The notes beneath the pieces were generated by a model. The model had not been told where the DNA came from. It searched no databases and was given only the letters and a program-made list of their open reading frames with translations. A program made the translations under genes and the position numbers. Source: an uncultured Bacteroidia bacterium (GTDB lineage Bacteria; Bacteroidota; Bacteroidia; NS11-12g; UBA955). Taken from it: a DNA stretch of 35,853 nt. The DNA lies in the NCBI GenBank assembly GCA_938086785.1, contig CALKCM010000006.1:1-35853 (forward strand). Reading direction: 5' to 3'. Positions 1-6,286 of the stretch are shown one piece after another (positions within the stretch are counted from its first letter, which is position 1; every line of letters starts with the position of its first letter).

Positions 1-542
1 GTATTATTTAGTATTATACTAGGTATTATTAATATATTTAATTAAAGGATATATGCTATTAAACTATAGGTTTACAGATGTTTAATATCCAAATATAATA
101 CTTTTATATAATATTAAACTAATTATTTTAAATAAAAAAAAACAAGACTACTTAGAGTTACTCTAAATATGACAACCTCTTTGCAAGACCAATTTTAAGG
201 TGTGTTTTCGATTGCAATGAAAGGATTAAGAGAGGTTTATACTAATTGGCCGTCTGTAGCGGCTAAAAATACAGGTATGCGCAGATTAAAGCTTAGATAT
301 ATGTGTTTGTTTTAAATCGGTTGACGAATTCTTTGTTAGGTACAAATTTGTGCCAAATAAACGAATACCATCCCAAAACAAATCATACCTGTGAGAAGCA
401 TCAAATACCTAAAACTAATATAAAAGGGGTTATCTTACTTTTAGTATGCGTTAACTTTATGATGATTAATTGCCAATGCAAAACAACTATGATTTGTTCT
501 AAAGGTATTCTAAAACAGTTTCATTTTTAACGGTTTCTCGCT
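1..542. other. AT-rich stretch without a convincing gene
   Basis: The first 150 bases are extremely A/T-rich with short A-tracts. A perfect inverted repeat with 7-base arms lies at 152-158 and 160-166 (TTAGAGT/ACTCTAA). A 32-codon ORF at 217-315 and a 75-codon ORF at 303-530 are open. Neither resembles a family I recognise and neither has a promoter element placed like those elsewhere in the window. The second contains a hydrophobic run followed by Cys near its C-terminus, which could by chance imitate a lipoprotein signal. I see no transposase, integrase or RNA gene here. Confidence 0.5.
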
Positions 543-791
543 TCATATCGGTGCATAAAGAACACCAACTCGCATAAAATCAATTAAAATAGGATTGCCC
601 GTTTTAAGGGGTTGATCTTTAGCCTCATTAAAGTCATTATTTATGAACTGACTGGGCAAAGGAACTTCTCCAAACCGGCCTTTCTTTTTGCAGGAGAAAA
701 CCGCTGTAGCAAAAAGAACAAGTAGTGGTATAGATATTATAACTGAAGTTATTATATTTTGCTGAATAATTAAGCTAAAAGAAAAACCCAG
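543..791 (-). CDS. Candidate small lipoprotein without an ATG start (possible gene remnant)
   Basis: On the minus strand a frame ending with TGA at 543-545 encodes a hydrophobic segment (IITSVIISIPLLVLFATA) followed by FSC and a Lys-rich stretch. This is the layout of a signal-peptidase II lipoprotein. A short polar tail of about 45 residues follows and ends MRVGVLYAPI. No ATG, GTG or TTG lies upstream of the signal segment in this frame; the first plausible codon is a CTG at 791-789, and the frame closes with a stop just upstream. The reading frame lies downstream of metH on the same strand. Either it uses a rare start codon, it is decayed, or it is spurious. The signal-like pattern is what argues for a real or formerly real gene. 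No family recognised. Confidence 0.35.
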   Translation of the reverse strand: MGFSFSLIIQQNIITSVIISIPLLVLFATAVFSCKKKGRFGEVPLPSQFINNDFNEAKDQPLKTGNPILIDFMRVGVLYAPI

Positions 792-815
792 AAAATATGA
801 CTAAACCCTAAAAAG

Positions 816-1826
816 CTATTGAACTTCAATCCTTTTTCTTGGCTCATATTTGGCGGCGACTTCAGCTATTTTGGAGATGTGCTCTGGAGTTGTTCCGCAA
901 CAACCTCCCACTAAATTAATCCATCCATCCTTACACCAGTCTTCTAAAATACCAGCCATATGTTCTGGACTATGGTCGTATTCGCCAAACTCGTTGGGTA
1001 AGCCTGCGTTTGGGTAGCAACTCACAAAAACATCGGCTACTTGATGTATTTCCTTAATAAATGGGGCCATTTGCTCTGCTCCTAATGCGCAATTAAGCCC
1101 GACACTCAGTAAGTTGGCATGAGAAATAGAAATCCAGAAAGCTTCGGCTGTTTGGCCACTTAACGTTCTGCCACTATTATCTGTAATTGTACCTGAAACC
1201 ATCACGGGAATATCAATCCCCTCCTCATCTCTAATTTCATTGATGGCATATAAGGCGGCTTTGCAATTCAGCGTATCAAAAACGGTTTCAACTAAAAGAA
1301 TATCAACACCTGCCTCTATAAGAGCTAGCGTTTGCTCACGATAAATACGGTACAAATCATCAAAGCTAACGGCTCTGTAACCCGGACTATTTACATCTGG
1401 ACTAAGGCTTCCTGTTTTATTAGTAGGGCCTATGGCACCGGCAACATATCGTTTTTTACTCGAATCTTTGGCCATGACCTCGTCTACGGCCTGTCTAGCA
1501 AGTTTTACAGCAGCTGTATTAATTTCACCAACTAAATCTTCCATGTGATAATCTGCCATGGAAAACTCATTGGCGTTAAATGTATTGGTTTCAATAATAT
1601 CTGCACCCGATTCCAAAAACTGAACATGTATATCTTTGATCAGATCGGGTTGGGTGAGCGATAATAAATCATTATTTCCCTTCAAGGGATGCTCATCATT
1701 CGCAAATCTTTTACCCCTGTAATCTTCCTCTGTAAGCTTATGCTTTTGTATCATGGTACCCATGGCGCCATCAATAATCATGATGCGCTTGGAGAGGGTT
1801 TGTCTTAGTTCTTGTTCTGTATTCAT
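816..1826 (-). CDS. metH: Homocysteine S-methyltransferase module of split cobalamin-dependent methionine synthase
   Basis: This 336-residue protein matches the N-terminal homocysteine-binding domain of MetH. It opens with IDGAMGTMIQ and carries the three zinc-binding cysteines at about C246 (GLNCALG) and C309/C310 (GGCCGTTPEH), spaced as in E. coli MetH. The folate, cobalamin and reactivation domains are absent. In many Bacteroidota the enzyme is encoded as separate genes, so a second gene elsewhere should supply the methyl-folate and B12 modules; none follows within the 815 bases downstream. The ATG overlaps the stop of the upstream gene by 4 bases, so the two are translationally coupled. 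The protein transfers a methyl group to homocysteine in the cytoplasm. Confidence 0.9.
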   Translation of the reverse strand: MNTEQELRQTLSKRIMIIDGAMGTMIQKHKLTEEDYRGKRFANDEHPLKGNNDLLSLTQPDLIKDIHVQFLESGADIIETNTFNANEFSMADYHMEDLVGEINTAAVKLARQAVDEVMAKDSSKKRYVAGAIGPTNKTGSLSPDVNSPGYRAVSFDDLYRIYREQTLALIEAGVDILLVETVFDTLNCKAALYAINEIRDEEGIDIPVMVSGTITDNSGRTLSGQTAEAFWISISHANLLSVGLNCALGAEQMAPFIKEIHQVADVFVSCYPNAGLPNEFGEYDHSPEHMAGILEDWCKDGWINLVGGCCGTTPEHISKIAEVAAKYEPRKRIEVQ

Positions 1827-2692
1827 GGTAAAAAAGGTTTCAAATATTCGTTTACAACTTTAAAATGCTCATTAAAGAACCCTTTAACCGTTAATTGGTT
1901 GTCTTTGTTTAAATAATCATCGACATCATTTGACGTGACCGTTGCTCCCAATTTATTAAAGAACATAAGTGGGCTTGGATGCATGGAATCTGATGATAGA
2001 TAAATATTTTTCATATAATCTCCCTCAACCTTAAAGCCAAAGCTTTTTCCAGGATTCGTTCGATGATAAAAATAGGCGTCTGTATTATTAAAAAGTTCGC
2101 TAAAATCATCCAACTGATTTACAGCTAAATGCCCAGGTGTAAAAAGTTGCTCCATGTTCTTATTCATTCCATATTTATCAGGAATGGTATCGGATGGAAT
2201 AAATAAACAAAGGACTTTTTGCTGATAAGCAATCCAAAGAAGGGATTTTGCTGACTTTCTAACTTTATACAAGTCCTTCTTTGATTCTTCTTCAACGTAT
2301 CCCTCTTTCTGCATTTTTTTCATAAAATCAGAAAAGTTACTGGGATTATTTAAACGCAATAAGCAATGCCAGCCTTTGTCATTTTGAAATACTACAACAT
2401 CAGAATAAAGGGCTATGCCCACATCTGCAGGCTCTTTTACCCCGGAAAAAATAGGCAATTTAGCCATTGTATTGCTTAAACTGTCAATATACTCAGGTTT
2501 TTCGGAGGGCAATTTACTTCTGAGTTCTTTTGTTTGAAAGTGGTACACCCAATTGACTTCTTGAGGTATCATAAGGGATAGGTTGGATTTCGCTTTAAAG
2601 TTGTAATACAAATAAACAGCAACCATTATGGCAAATAAACCAATAAGCCCCCCTAAAGCTAGGGCTATCTTCCTAAAATTTGTAAATTCCAT
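1823..2692 (-). CDS. Membrane-anchored protein of unknown function
   Basis: The protein has one N-terminal membrane segment (about residues 8-29, ALALGGLIGLFAIMVAVYL) and a roughly 255-residue soluble domain with no motif I recognise, probably facing the periplasm. It loosely recalls the DUF4836-like periplasmic proteins of Bacteroidota, but I cannot confirm that. The frame is open to a TTG at 2701, but that TTG lies inside a GAAATTTG sequence resembling a -7 promoter element. The ATG at 2692 is therefore the better start, giving 289 residues. Its stop overlaps the metH start by 4 bases (ATGA), so it is cotranscribed with metH, although no functional link is evident. Confidence 0.75.
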   Translation of the reverse strand: MEFTNFRKIALALGGLIGLFAIMVAVYLYYNFKAKSNLSLMIPQEVNWVYHFQTKELRSKLPSEKPEYIDSLSNTMAKLPIFSGVKEPADVGIALYSDVVVFQNDKGWHCLLRLNNPSNFSDFMKKMQKEGYVEEESKKDLYKVRKSAKSLLWIAYQQKVLCLFIPSDTIPDKYGMNKNMEQLFTPGHLAVNQLDDFSELFNNTDAYFYHRTNPGKSFGFKVEGDYMKNIYLSSDSMHPSPLMFFNKLGATVTSNDVDDYLNKDNQLTVKGFFNEHFKVVNEYLKPFLP

Positions 2693-2711
2693 GAACTGCA
2701 AATTTCGTTAA

Positions 2712-2742
2712 TAAAAAACAAAAGCCGCACAATGGCGGCTTC
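2712..2742 (-). terminator. Rho-independent terminator after the Cys/Lys-rich gene
   Basis: The arms 2723-2729 and 2736-2742 (AAGCCGC/GCGGCTT) form a 7-bp GC-rich stem with a 6-base loop. Read on the minus strand it is followed by a T-rich tract (2712-2722). It sits 28 bases beyond the stop of the gene ending at 2771 and insulates it from the 1823-2692 gene. Confidence 0.8.
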
Positions 2743-2770
2743 TGTTTCATTAAAAATTTTTTACTTTCTT

Positions 2771-3136
2771 TTAAGAGCTAGTAGCTTTCTTTTTGTGATC
2801 ACAGCATTTTTTCTTGCTCGTGCACTTTTTTTTGTCTTTGGCCACTTGTGGTGAAGCATTTGAAGCATCTGCAGTACCATTCTCTTTTTTAGATTTGCAA
2901 CACGCTTTTTTACTATCACATTTTTTCTTACTGTCACATTTTTTCTTGGAATCGCCCTCTGCCTTTACAATTTCAACAGCATTTTCAGCAATTTGCTCAG
3001 CAGCCATTTCATCACTAACTGGGATTGATTCAATTGATGATTCAGGCGTACTCACTGCAGTGGGCGTAGAGGTTTGAGCATTTGAGAATGCGGCAAAACC
3101 GAATATTAGGGTGGATAGAATAATTATCTTTTTCAT
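2771..3136 (-). CDS. Secreted Cys/Lys-rich small protein
   Basis: Starting at the ATG at 3136 gives 121 residues with a clear signal peptide (MKKIIILSTLIFGFAAFSNA, cleavage before Q). A 45-residue acidic/Ser-Thr linker follows, then a tail built on KKCDSKKKC-like repeats with seven cysteines, including two CC pairs (KKACCKS, KKCCDHKK). The longer frame to 3181 is rejected because it would run over the psd stop and over the TAnnTTTG promoter at 3150-3157. The Cys-rich basic tail suggests metal binding or disulfide cross-linking at the cell surface; this is inference. The gene has its own promoter and terminator, so it is a single transcription unit. No family recognised with confidence. Confidence 0.8.
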   Translation of the reverse strand: MKKIIILSTLIFGFAAFSNAQTSTPTAVSTPESSIESIPVSDEMAAEQIAENAVEIVKAEGDSKKKCDSKKKCDSKKACCKSKKENGTADASNASPQVAKDKKKCTSKKKCCDHKKKATSS

Positions 3137-3149
3137 GTTATATTTTATG

Positions 3150-3157
3150 CAAATGTA
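3150..3157 (-). promoter_or_regulatory. TAnnTTTG -7 element of the Cys/Lys-rich gene
   Basis: On the minus strand this reads TACATTTG, matching the Bacteroidota -7 consensus. It lies between the psd stop and the ATG at 3136, with 13 bases between element and ATG. This supports the shorter start and independent transcription. Confidence 0.6.
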
Positions 3158-3164
3158 ATGCCAC

Positions 3165-3815
3165 TTATGGATATGTTGCAAGTATGGTTTCTCCCCCCTT
3201 TACAATTGCATCTAATTTCACATTAATATTGCAGTCATTAGGGATAAAAACATCTACTCTACTTCCAAATTTAATGAAGCCAAAGTCCTCTCCTTGCTTT
3301 GCTTGATCTCCAGTTTGGCTGTACTTTACAATTCTTCGGGCTACAGCACCAGCAATTTGCCTAAATAGCACTTCTCCCTTTGCTCCTTTTACCACCACGG
3401 TGGTTCTTTCATTTTCTGTGCTACTTTTAGGATGCCAAGCTACAAGGTACTTGCCTTTATAATATTTCTCATAAACCACTTCTCCACTGATTGGATAGCG
3501 ATTGACGTGAACATTCAAGGGGCTCATGAATATAGAAATTTGTGTACATTCTCTCTTGAAATATTCAGGTTCATTTACTTTCTCAATTACCACAACCTTT
3601 CCATCTGCTGGAGCAATAATAGCACTCGCATCTATCTTTGTATTTCGTTTTGGATTCCTGAAAAACTGAAGAATAAGTATATAAAATACCAAAAGTGCCA
3701 CCATTAGTAAAGTACCAATGATTGTAGCAGGTAAAACTTGATTAATAAGCAATAATAGACCGACAAAAAGCACGGAGGAGCCCGTAATTATTTTGTACCC
3801 TTCTTTGTGAAACAT
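3165..3815 (-). CDS. psd: Phosphatidylserine decarboxylase family protein
   Basis: The 216-residue proenzyme is of the short Psd type. Two hydrophobic segments at about residues 9-50 anchor it in the inner membrane, followed by FFRNP, the APADGKV motif, NVHVNR with a conserved His, and the self-cleavage site FGSRVD (G184/S185). Cleavage there creates the pyruvoyl group. The enzyme makes phosphatidylethanolamine from phosphatidylserine. The length fits the compact family common in Bacteroidota. It starts 31 bases downstream of gdh on the same strand and may be cotranscribed; a weak TAATTTCG element lies at 3821-3828. The synthase pssA is not in the window. Confidence 0.93.
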   Translation of the reverse strand: MFHKEGYKIITGSSVLFVGLLLLINQVLPATIIGTLLMVALLVFYILILQFFRNPKRNTKIDASAIIAPADGKVVVIEKVNEPEYFKRECTQISIFMSPLNVHVNRYPISGEVVYEKYYKGKYLVAWHPKSSTENERTTVVVKGAKGEVLFRQIAGAVARRIVKYSQTGDQAKQGEDFGFIKFGSRVDVFIPNDCNINVKLDAIVKGGETILATYP

Positions 3816-3846
3816 GACTGCGAAATTAGGTTAAAAAATATTGTAT

Positions 3847-5121
3847 TTAGAAGCCTCCTCTTAGCTTTAGGGTATTGGCTACTTTCTCAATTCCAACCAT
3901 GTAAGCAGCAATTCTCATATTTACGCCGTGTTTTTCACTATAACTGTAAACGTTATCAAAAGCAGTCTTCATGGCTCTGTCGCCTCTTCTGTTCACTCGC
4001 TCTTCCGTCCAGTAATATCCCAAACGATTTTGAACCCACTCGAAATAGGAAACAGTTACTCCTCCTGCATTGGCAAGTATATCAGGAACTACAAGAACTC
4101 CTAAATCATTCAGTATTGAATCGGCATTTGCTGTCGTTGGGCCATTGGCTCCTTCAACAATAAGTTTTGCTTTTATATTCGAAGCATTATCGCTTGTAAT
4201 TTGGTCTTCCATTGCGGCTGGAACGAGAATATCACATTCCAACTCTAATATCTCCTCATTGGTGATCTTATCCGCTTTCGCAAAACCTTCAAGACTCTTA
4301 AACTCACAATTAGCCACATAATCAATAGCATCCATTATATCTATTCCTTCAGGATTATAATACCCACCACTTATATCGCTAATTGCAGTAATTTTTACAC
4401 CTAATTGCTCAATTAACTTGGCAGAAATAGAACCTACATTTCCGAAACCTTGAACTACACAGGTGCATTCTGTAGCTTTTAAGCCCAGCTTAGCCATGGC
4501 ACTTCTTGCACTCACCATCACGCCTCGTCCAGTGGCTTCAAATCTTCCCAAACTTCCACCAAGCACGATGGGTTTACCTGTTACAACAGCGAAGGAATTT
4601 TGACCAAAGATTTTACTATATTCATCTACAATCCAAGCCATTTCTTGAGGCCCTGTGCCCATATCAGGAGCGGGGATATCAGAATCTGGCCCAAAGACAC
4701 TTTTTAAAGCTTGCGTATAGCCACGAGTTAGCTTCTCCAATTCATTGGTGCTCATTTCTCGGGGATTACATTTAATACCTCCCTTGGCACCACCATAAGG
4801 AATATTAACAACGGCGCACTTCCATGTCATCCATGCAGCCAAAGCTTTAACTTCGTCTAAGTTTACATCCATACTATAGCGTATGCCTCCCTTACTTGGA
4901 CCCAGATGACTGCTATGTACCACACGGTATCCTTCGAAAACCTTTAAATTTCCATCGTCCATCATTACCGGAATATTTACAATAACACAACGATCGGGAA
5001 CTTTTAATACATTGGCAAACTGCTCGTCTAAACCAAGTTTTTCTATCGCGATTTCTAATCGCTTCATCATGGAGTCTAATGGGTTGTGACTCGGCTTTTC
5101 ATCTTTAATCAAATCAGTCAT
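3847..5121 (-). CDS. gdhA: Glutamate dehydrogenase (Glu/Leu/Phe/Val dehydrogenase family)
   Basis: The 424-residue protein is full length for the bacterial/archaeal hexameric class. The substrate-binding region has GPSKGGIRY (about 74-82) and WMTWKCAVVNIPYGGAKGG (about 97-115), containing the conserved lysines K101 and K113. A Rossmann domain (VVQGFGNVGS) binds NAD(P). It interconverts glutamate with 2-oxoglutarate and ammonium. Catabolic or anabolic direction and NAD versus NADP preference cannot be read reliably; the length and GFGNVG motif lean toward the NAD-using catabolic type. A TACTTTTG element lies 30 bases upstream of the ATG. Confidence 0.95.
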   Translation of the reverse strand: MTDLIKDEKPSHNPLDSMMKRLEIAIEKLGLDEQFANVLKVPDRCVIVNIPVMMDDGNLKVFEGYRVVHSSHLGPSKGGIRYSMDVNLDEVKALAAWMTWKCAVVNIPYGGAKGGIKCNPREMSTNELEKLTRGYTQALKSVFGPDSDIPAPDMGTGPQEMAWIVDEYSKIFGQNSFAVVTGKPIVLGGSLGRFEATGRGVMVSARSAMAKLGLKATECTCVVQGFGNVGSISAKLIEQLGVKITAISDISGGYYNPEGIDIMDAIDYVANCEFKSLEGFAKADKITNEEILELECDILVPAAMEDQITSDNASNIKAKLIVEGANGPTTANADSILNDLGVLVVPDILANAGGVTVSYFEWVQNRLGYYWTEERVNRRGDRAMKTAFDNVYSYSEKHGVNMRIAAYMVGIEKVANTLKLRGGF

Positions 5122-5151
5122 TGATAACTTAATTTTTGTTTATGATAGGGG

Positions 5152-5159
5152 CAAAAGTA
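5152..5159 (-). promoter_or_regulatory. TAnnTTTG -7 element of gdh
   Basis: On the minus strand this reads TACTTTTG. It lies 30 bases before the gdh ATG, in the 94-base gap between gdh and the histidine kinase. It would give an mRNA leader of roughly 26 bases with no Shine-Dalgarno site. Confidence 0.5.
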
Positions 5160-5215
5160 TAACGAATTCAAAACCTGCAATTAAACAGTTTTCCCCAATT
5201 GTTGAACGATTAAAC

Positions 5216-6136
5216 TTAGACTTTATCCAATTGAAAACTAAAAACACTTCCTTTGCCAACGGTACTAAAAACAAACAACTTTTTATTATGAGCTTCAACT
5301 ACATGCTTACAGATACTTAAACCAAGTCCACTGCCCCCCTCAGACCTACTGCGACTTGTATCTGCCCTGTAGAATCTTTCAAAGATTCTATTCAAGGATT
5401 TCTTTTCTATCCCAATACCATTGTCTGATACTTCTATACTGACAGAAGCGGCTAAATCATTTAATATAAATTTTGTGAGGCCATTTTTATTTCCATACTT
5501 AATAGAGTTCATTCCTAAGTTTACCAATACTTGCTCTACTTTATCTCTATCTGCAAAAACACGATGAGATTCGGCAGCACAACCATGTATTTCGAACTGT
5601 ATGTTGCTGTCTTTCGCATAAAATTCCAAGCTCTCAATAACATCGGTAAACAAGCGGTACATATCAAACTCACTTTTTTGGAGTTTCAGCACTTTACTCT
5701 CAAACTTATTGATGGTATCCAAATCTGTAATGATTTGTTCCAGTCTGAAGGTGTTTTTACGCGCATTTTTAAGAAAGTGCATCGCTGTTTCTTTATCCAT
5801 GCTTTCATCGTCTATTACAGATTCGATATAACCTTGAATAGCAAAAATGGGTGTTCGAAGCTCATGAGCAACATTTCCCGTGTATTGCTTGCGATACTCT
5901 TCTAAAGTTTGAAGTCTTTTTAACTCACGACTCCTTTTCTGGAGGAGCTTTTTAAGAAGTACATTTACATGACTGGCATCTTGCAAGGACTTTGAAAAAG
6001 CCAAGCCATCTGATTCCTGTTTAATAATCTTCCATAGCAATCTGTTCGTATAGTATCTGCTTAAAAGCCAAATAATCACCCCATAAACAGATACAAAAAG
6101 TACCGAAACCCAAGAAATATTGATTTCTAAAATCAT
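5216..6136 (-). CDS. Orphan sensor histidine kinase (PhoR-like)
   Basis: The 306-residue protein has a single N-terminal membrane segment (about residues 7-26) with essentially no periplasmic sensor domain. A short coiled region leads to the H-box (VAHELRTP, phospho-acceptor H91), the N-box (NLGMNSIKYG, N210), the G1 box DNGIGI (238-243), the F-box region (FERFYRADTSRS) and the G2 box GGSGLGL (267-273). All catalytic elements are intact. PhoR/KinB-like kinases of Bacteroidota usually sit next to a response regulator; none is adjacent here. Without an extracytoplasmic domain it probably senses a membrane or intracellular cue. It is divergent from the S1 gene. Confidence 0.92.
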   Translation of the reverse strand: MILEINISWVSVLFVSVYGVIIWLLSRYYTNRLLWKIIKQESDGLAFSKSLQDASHVNVLLKKLLQKRSRELKRLQTLEEYRKQYTGNVAHELRTPIFAIQGYIESVIDDESMDKETAMHFLKNARKNTFRLEQIITDLDTINKFESKVLKLQKSEFDMYRLFTDVIESLEFYAKDSNIQFEIHGCAAESHRVFADRDKVEQVLVNLGMNSIKYGNKNGLTKFILNDLAASVSIEVSDNGIGIEKKSLNRIFERFYRADTSRSRSEGGSGLGLSICKHVVEAHNKKLFVFSTVGKGSVFSFQLDKV

Positions 6137-6149
6137 CGCTAAAGTGTAG

Positions 6150-6157
6150 CAAAATTA
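6150..6157 (-). promoter_or_regulatory. TAnnTTTG -7 element of the histidine kinase
   Basis: On the minus strand this reads TAATTTTG, 13 bases before the ATG at 6136. It sits about 100 bases from the divergent S1 promoter, so the 150-base intergenic gap carries two back-to-back promoters. Confidence 0.55.
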
Positions 6158-6252
6158 AGGTTTAAAGAGTACTTATTTACCTAAAATTCTCGAATCTTAT
6201 GCTTTCTATTGTATTTTTATTGAAAAAGATGGTGCAAATAACAATTTTATAC

Positions 6253-6260
6253 TAATTTTG
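6253..6260 (+). promoter_or_regulatory. TAnnTTTG -7 element of the S1 gene
   Basis: The sequence TAATTTTG ends 26 bases before the TTG start at 6287. This leaves a leader of about 22 bases that contains the AAAGGAGG site. Confidence 0.6.
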
Positions 6261-6269
6261 CCGCCCCTT

Positions 6270-6277
6270 AAAGGAGG
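6270..6277 (+). promoter_or_regulatory. Full Shine-Dalgarno site deciding the TTG start of S1
   Basis: AAAGGAGG is fully complementary to the CCUCCUUU tail of 16S rRNA and lies 9 bases before the TTG at 6287. Such sites are rare in Bacteroidota, whose ribosomes largely ignore them. Its presence on a TTG-initiated ribosomal-protein gene suggests special control, for example autoregulation. Confidence 0.7.
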
Positions 6278-6286
6278 ACATTATAT

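Noticed and set aside
217..315. 32-codon ORF starting MKGLREVYTNWPS
   Set aside because: Too short and without recognisable similarity or start signals; could be a remnant but cannot be supported.
303..530. 75-codon plus-strand ORF with a hydrophobic, Cys-containing end
   Set aside because: No recognisable family, odd composition, no promoter element in the position seen for real genes, and it lies in a gene-free AT-rich interval. Not listed as a gene.
3807..4163. Plus-strand ORF of 118 codons
   Set aside because: Lies antisense to glutamate dehydrogenase and has shadow-type composition (Leu/Gln/Ser runs).
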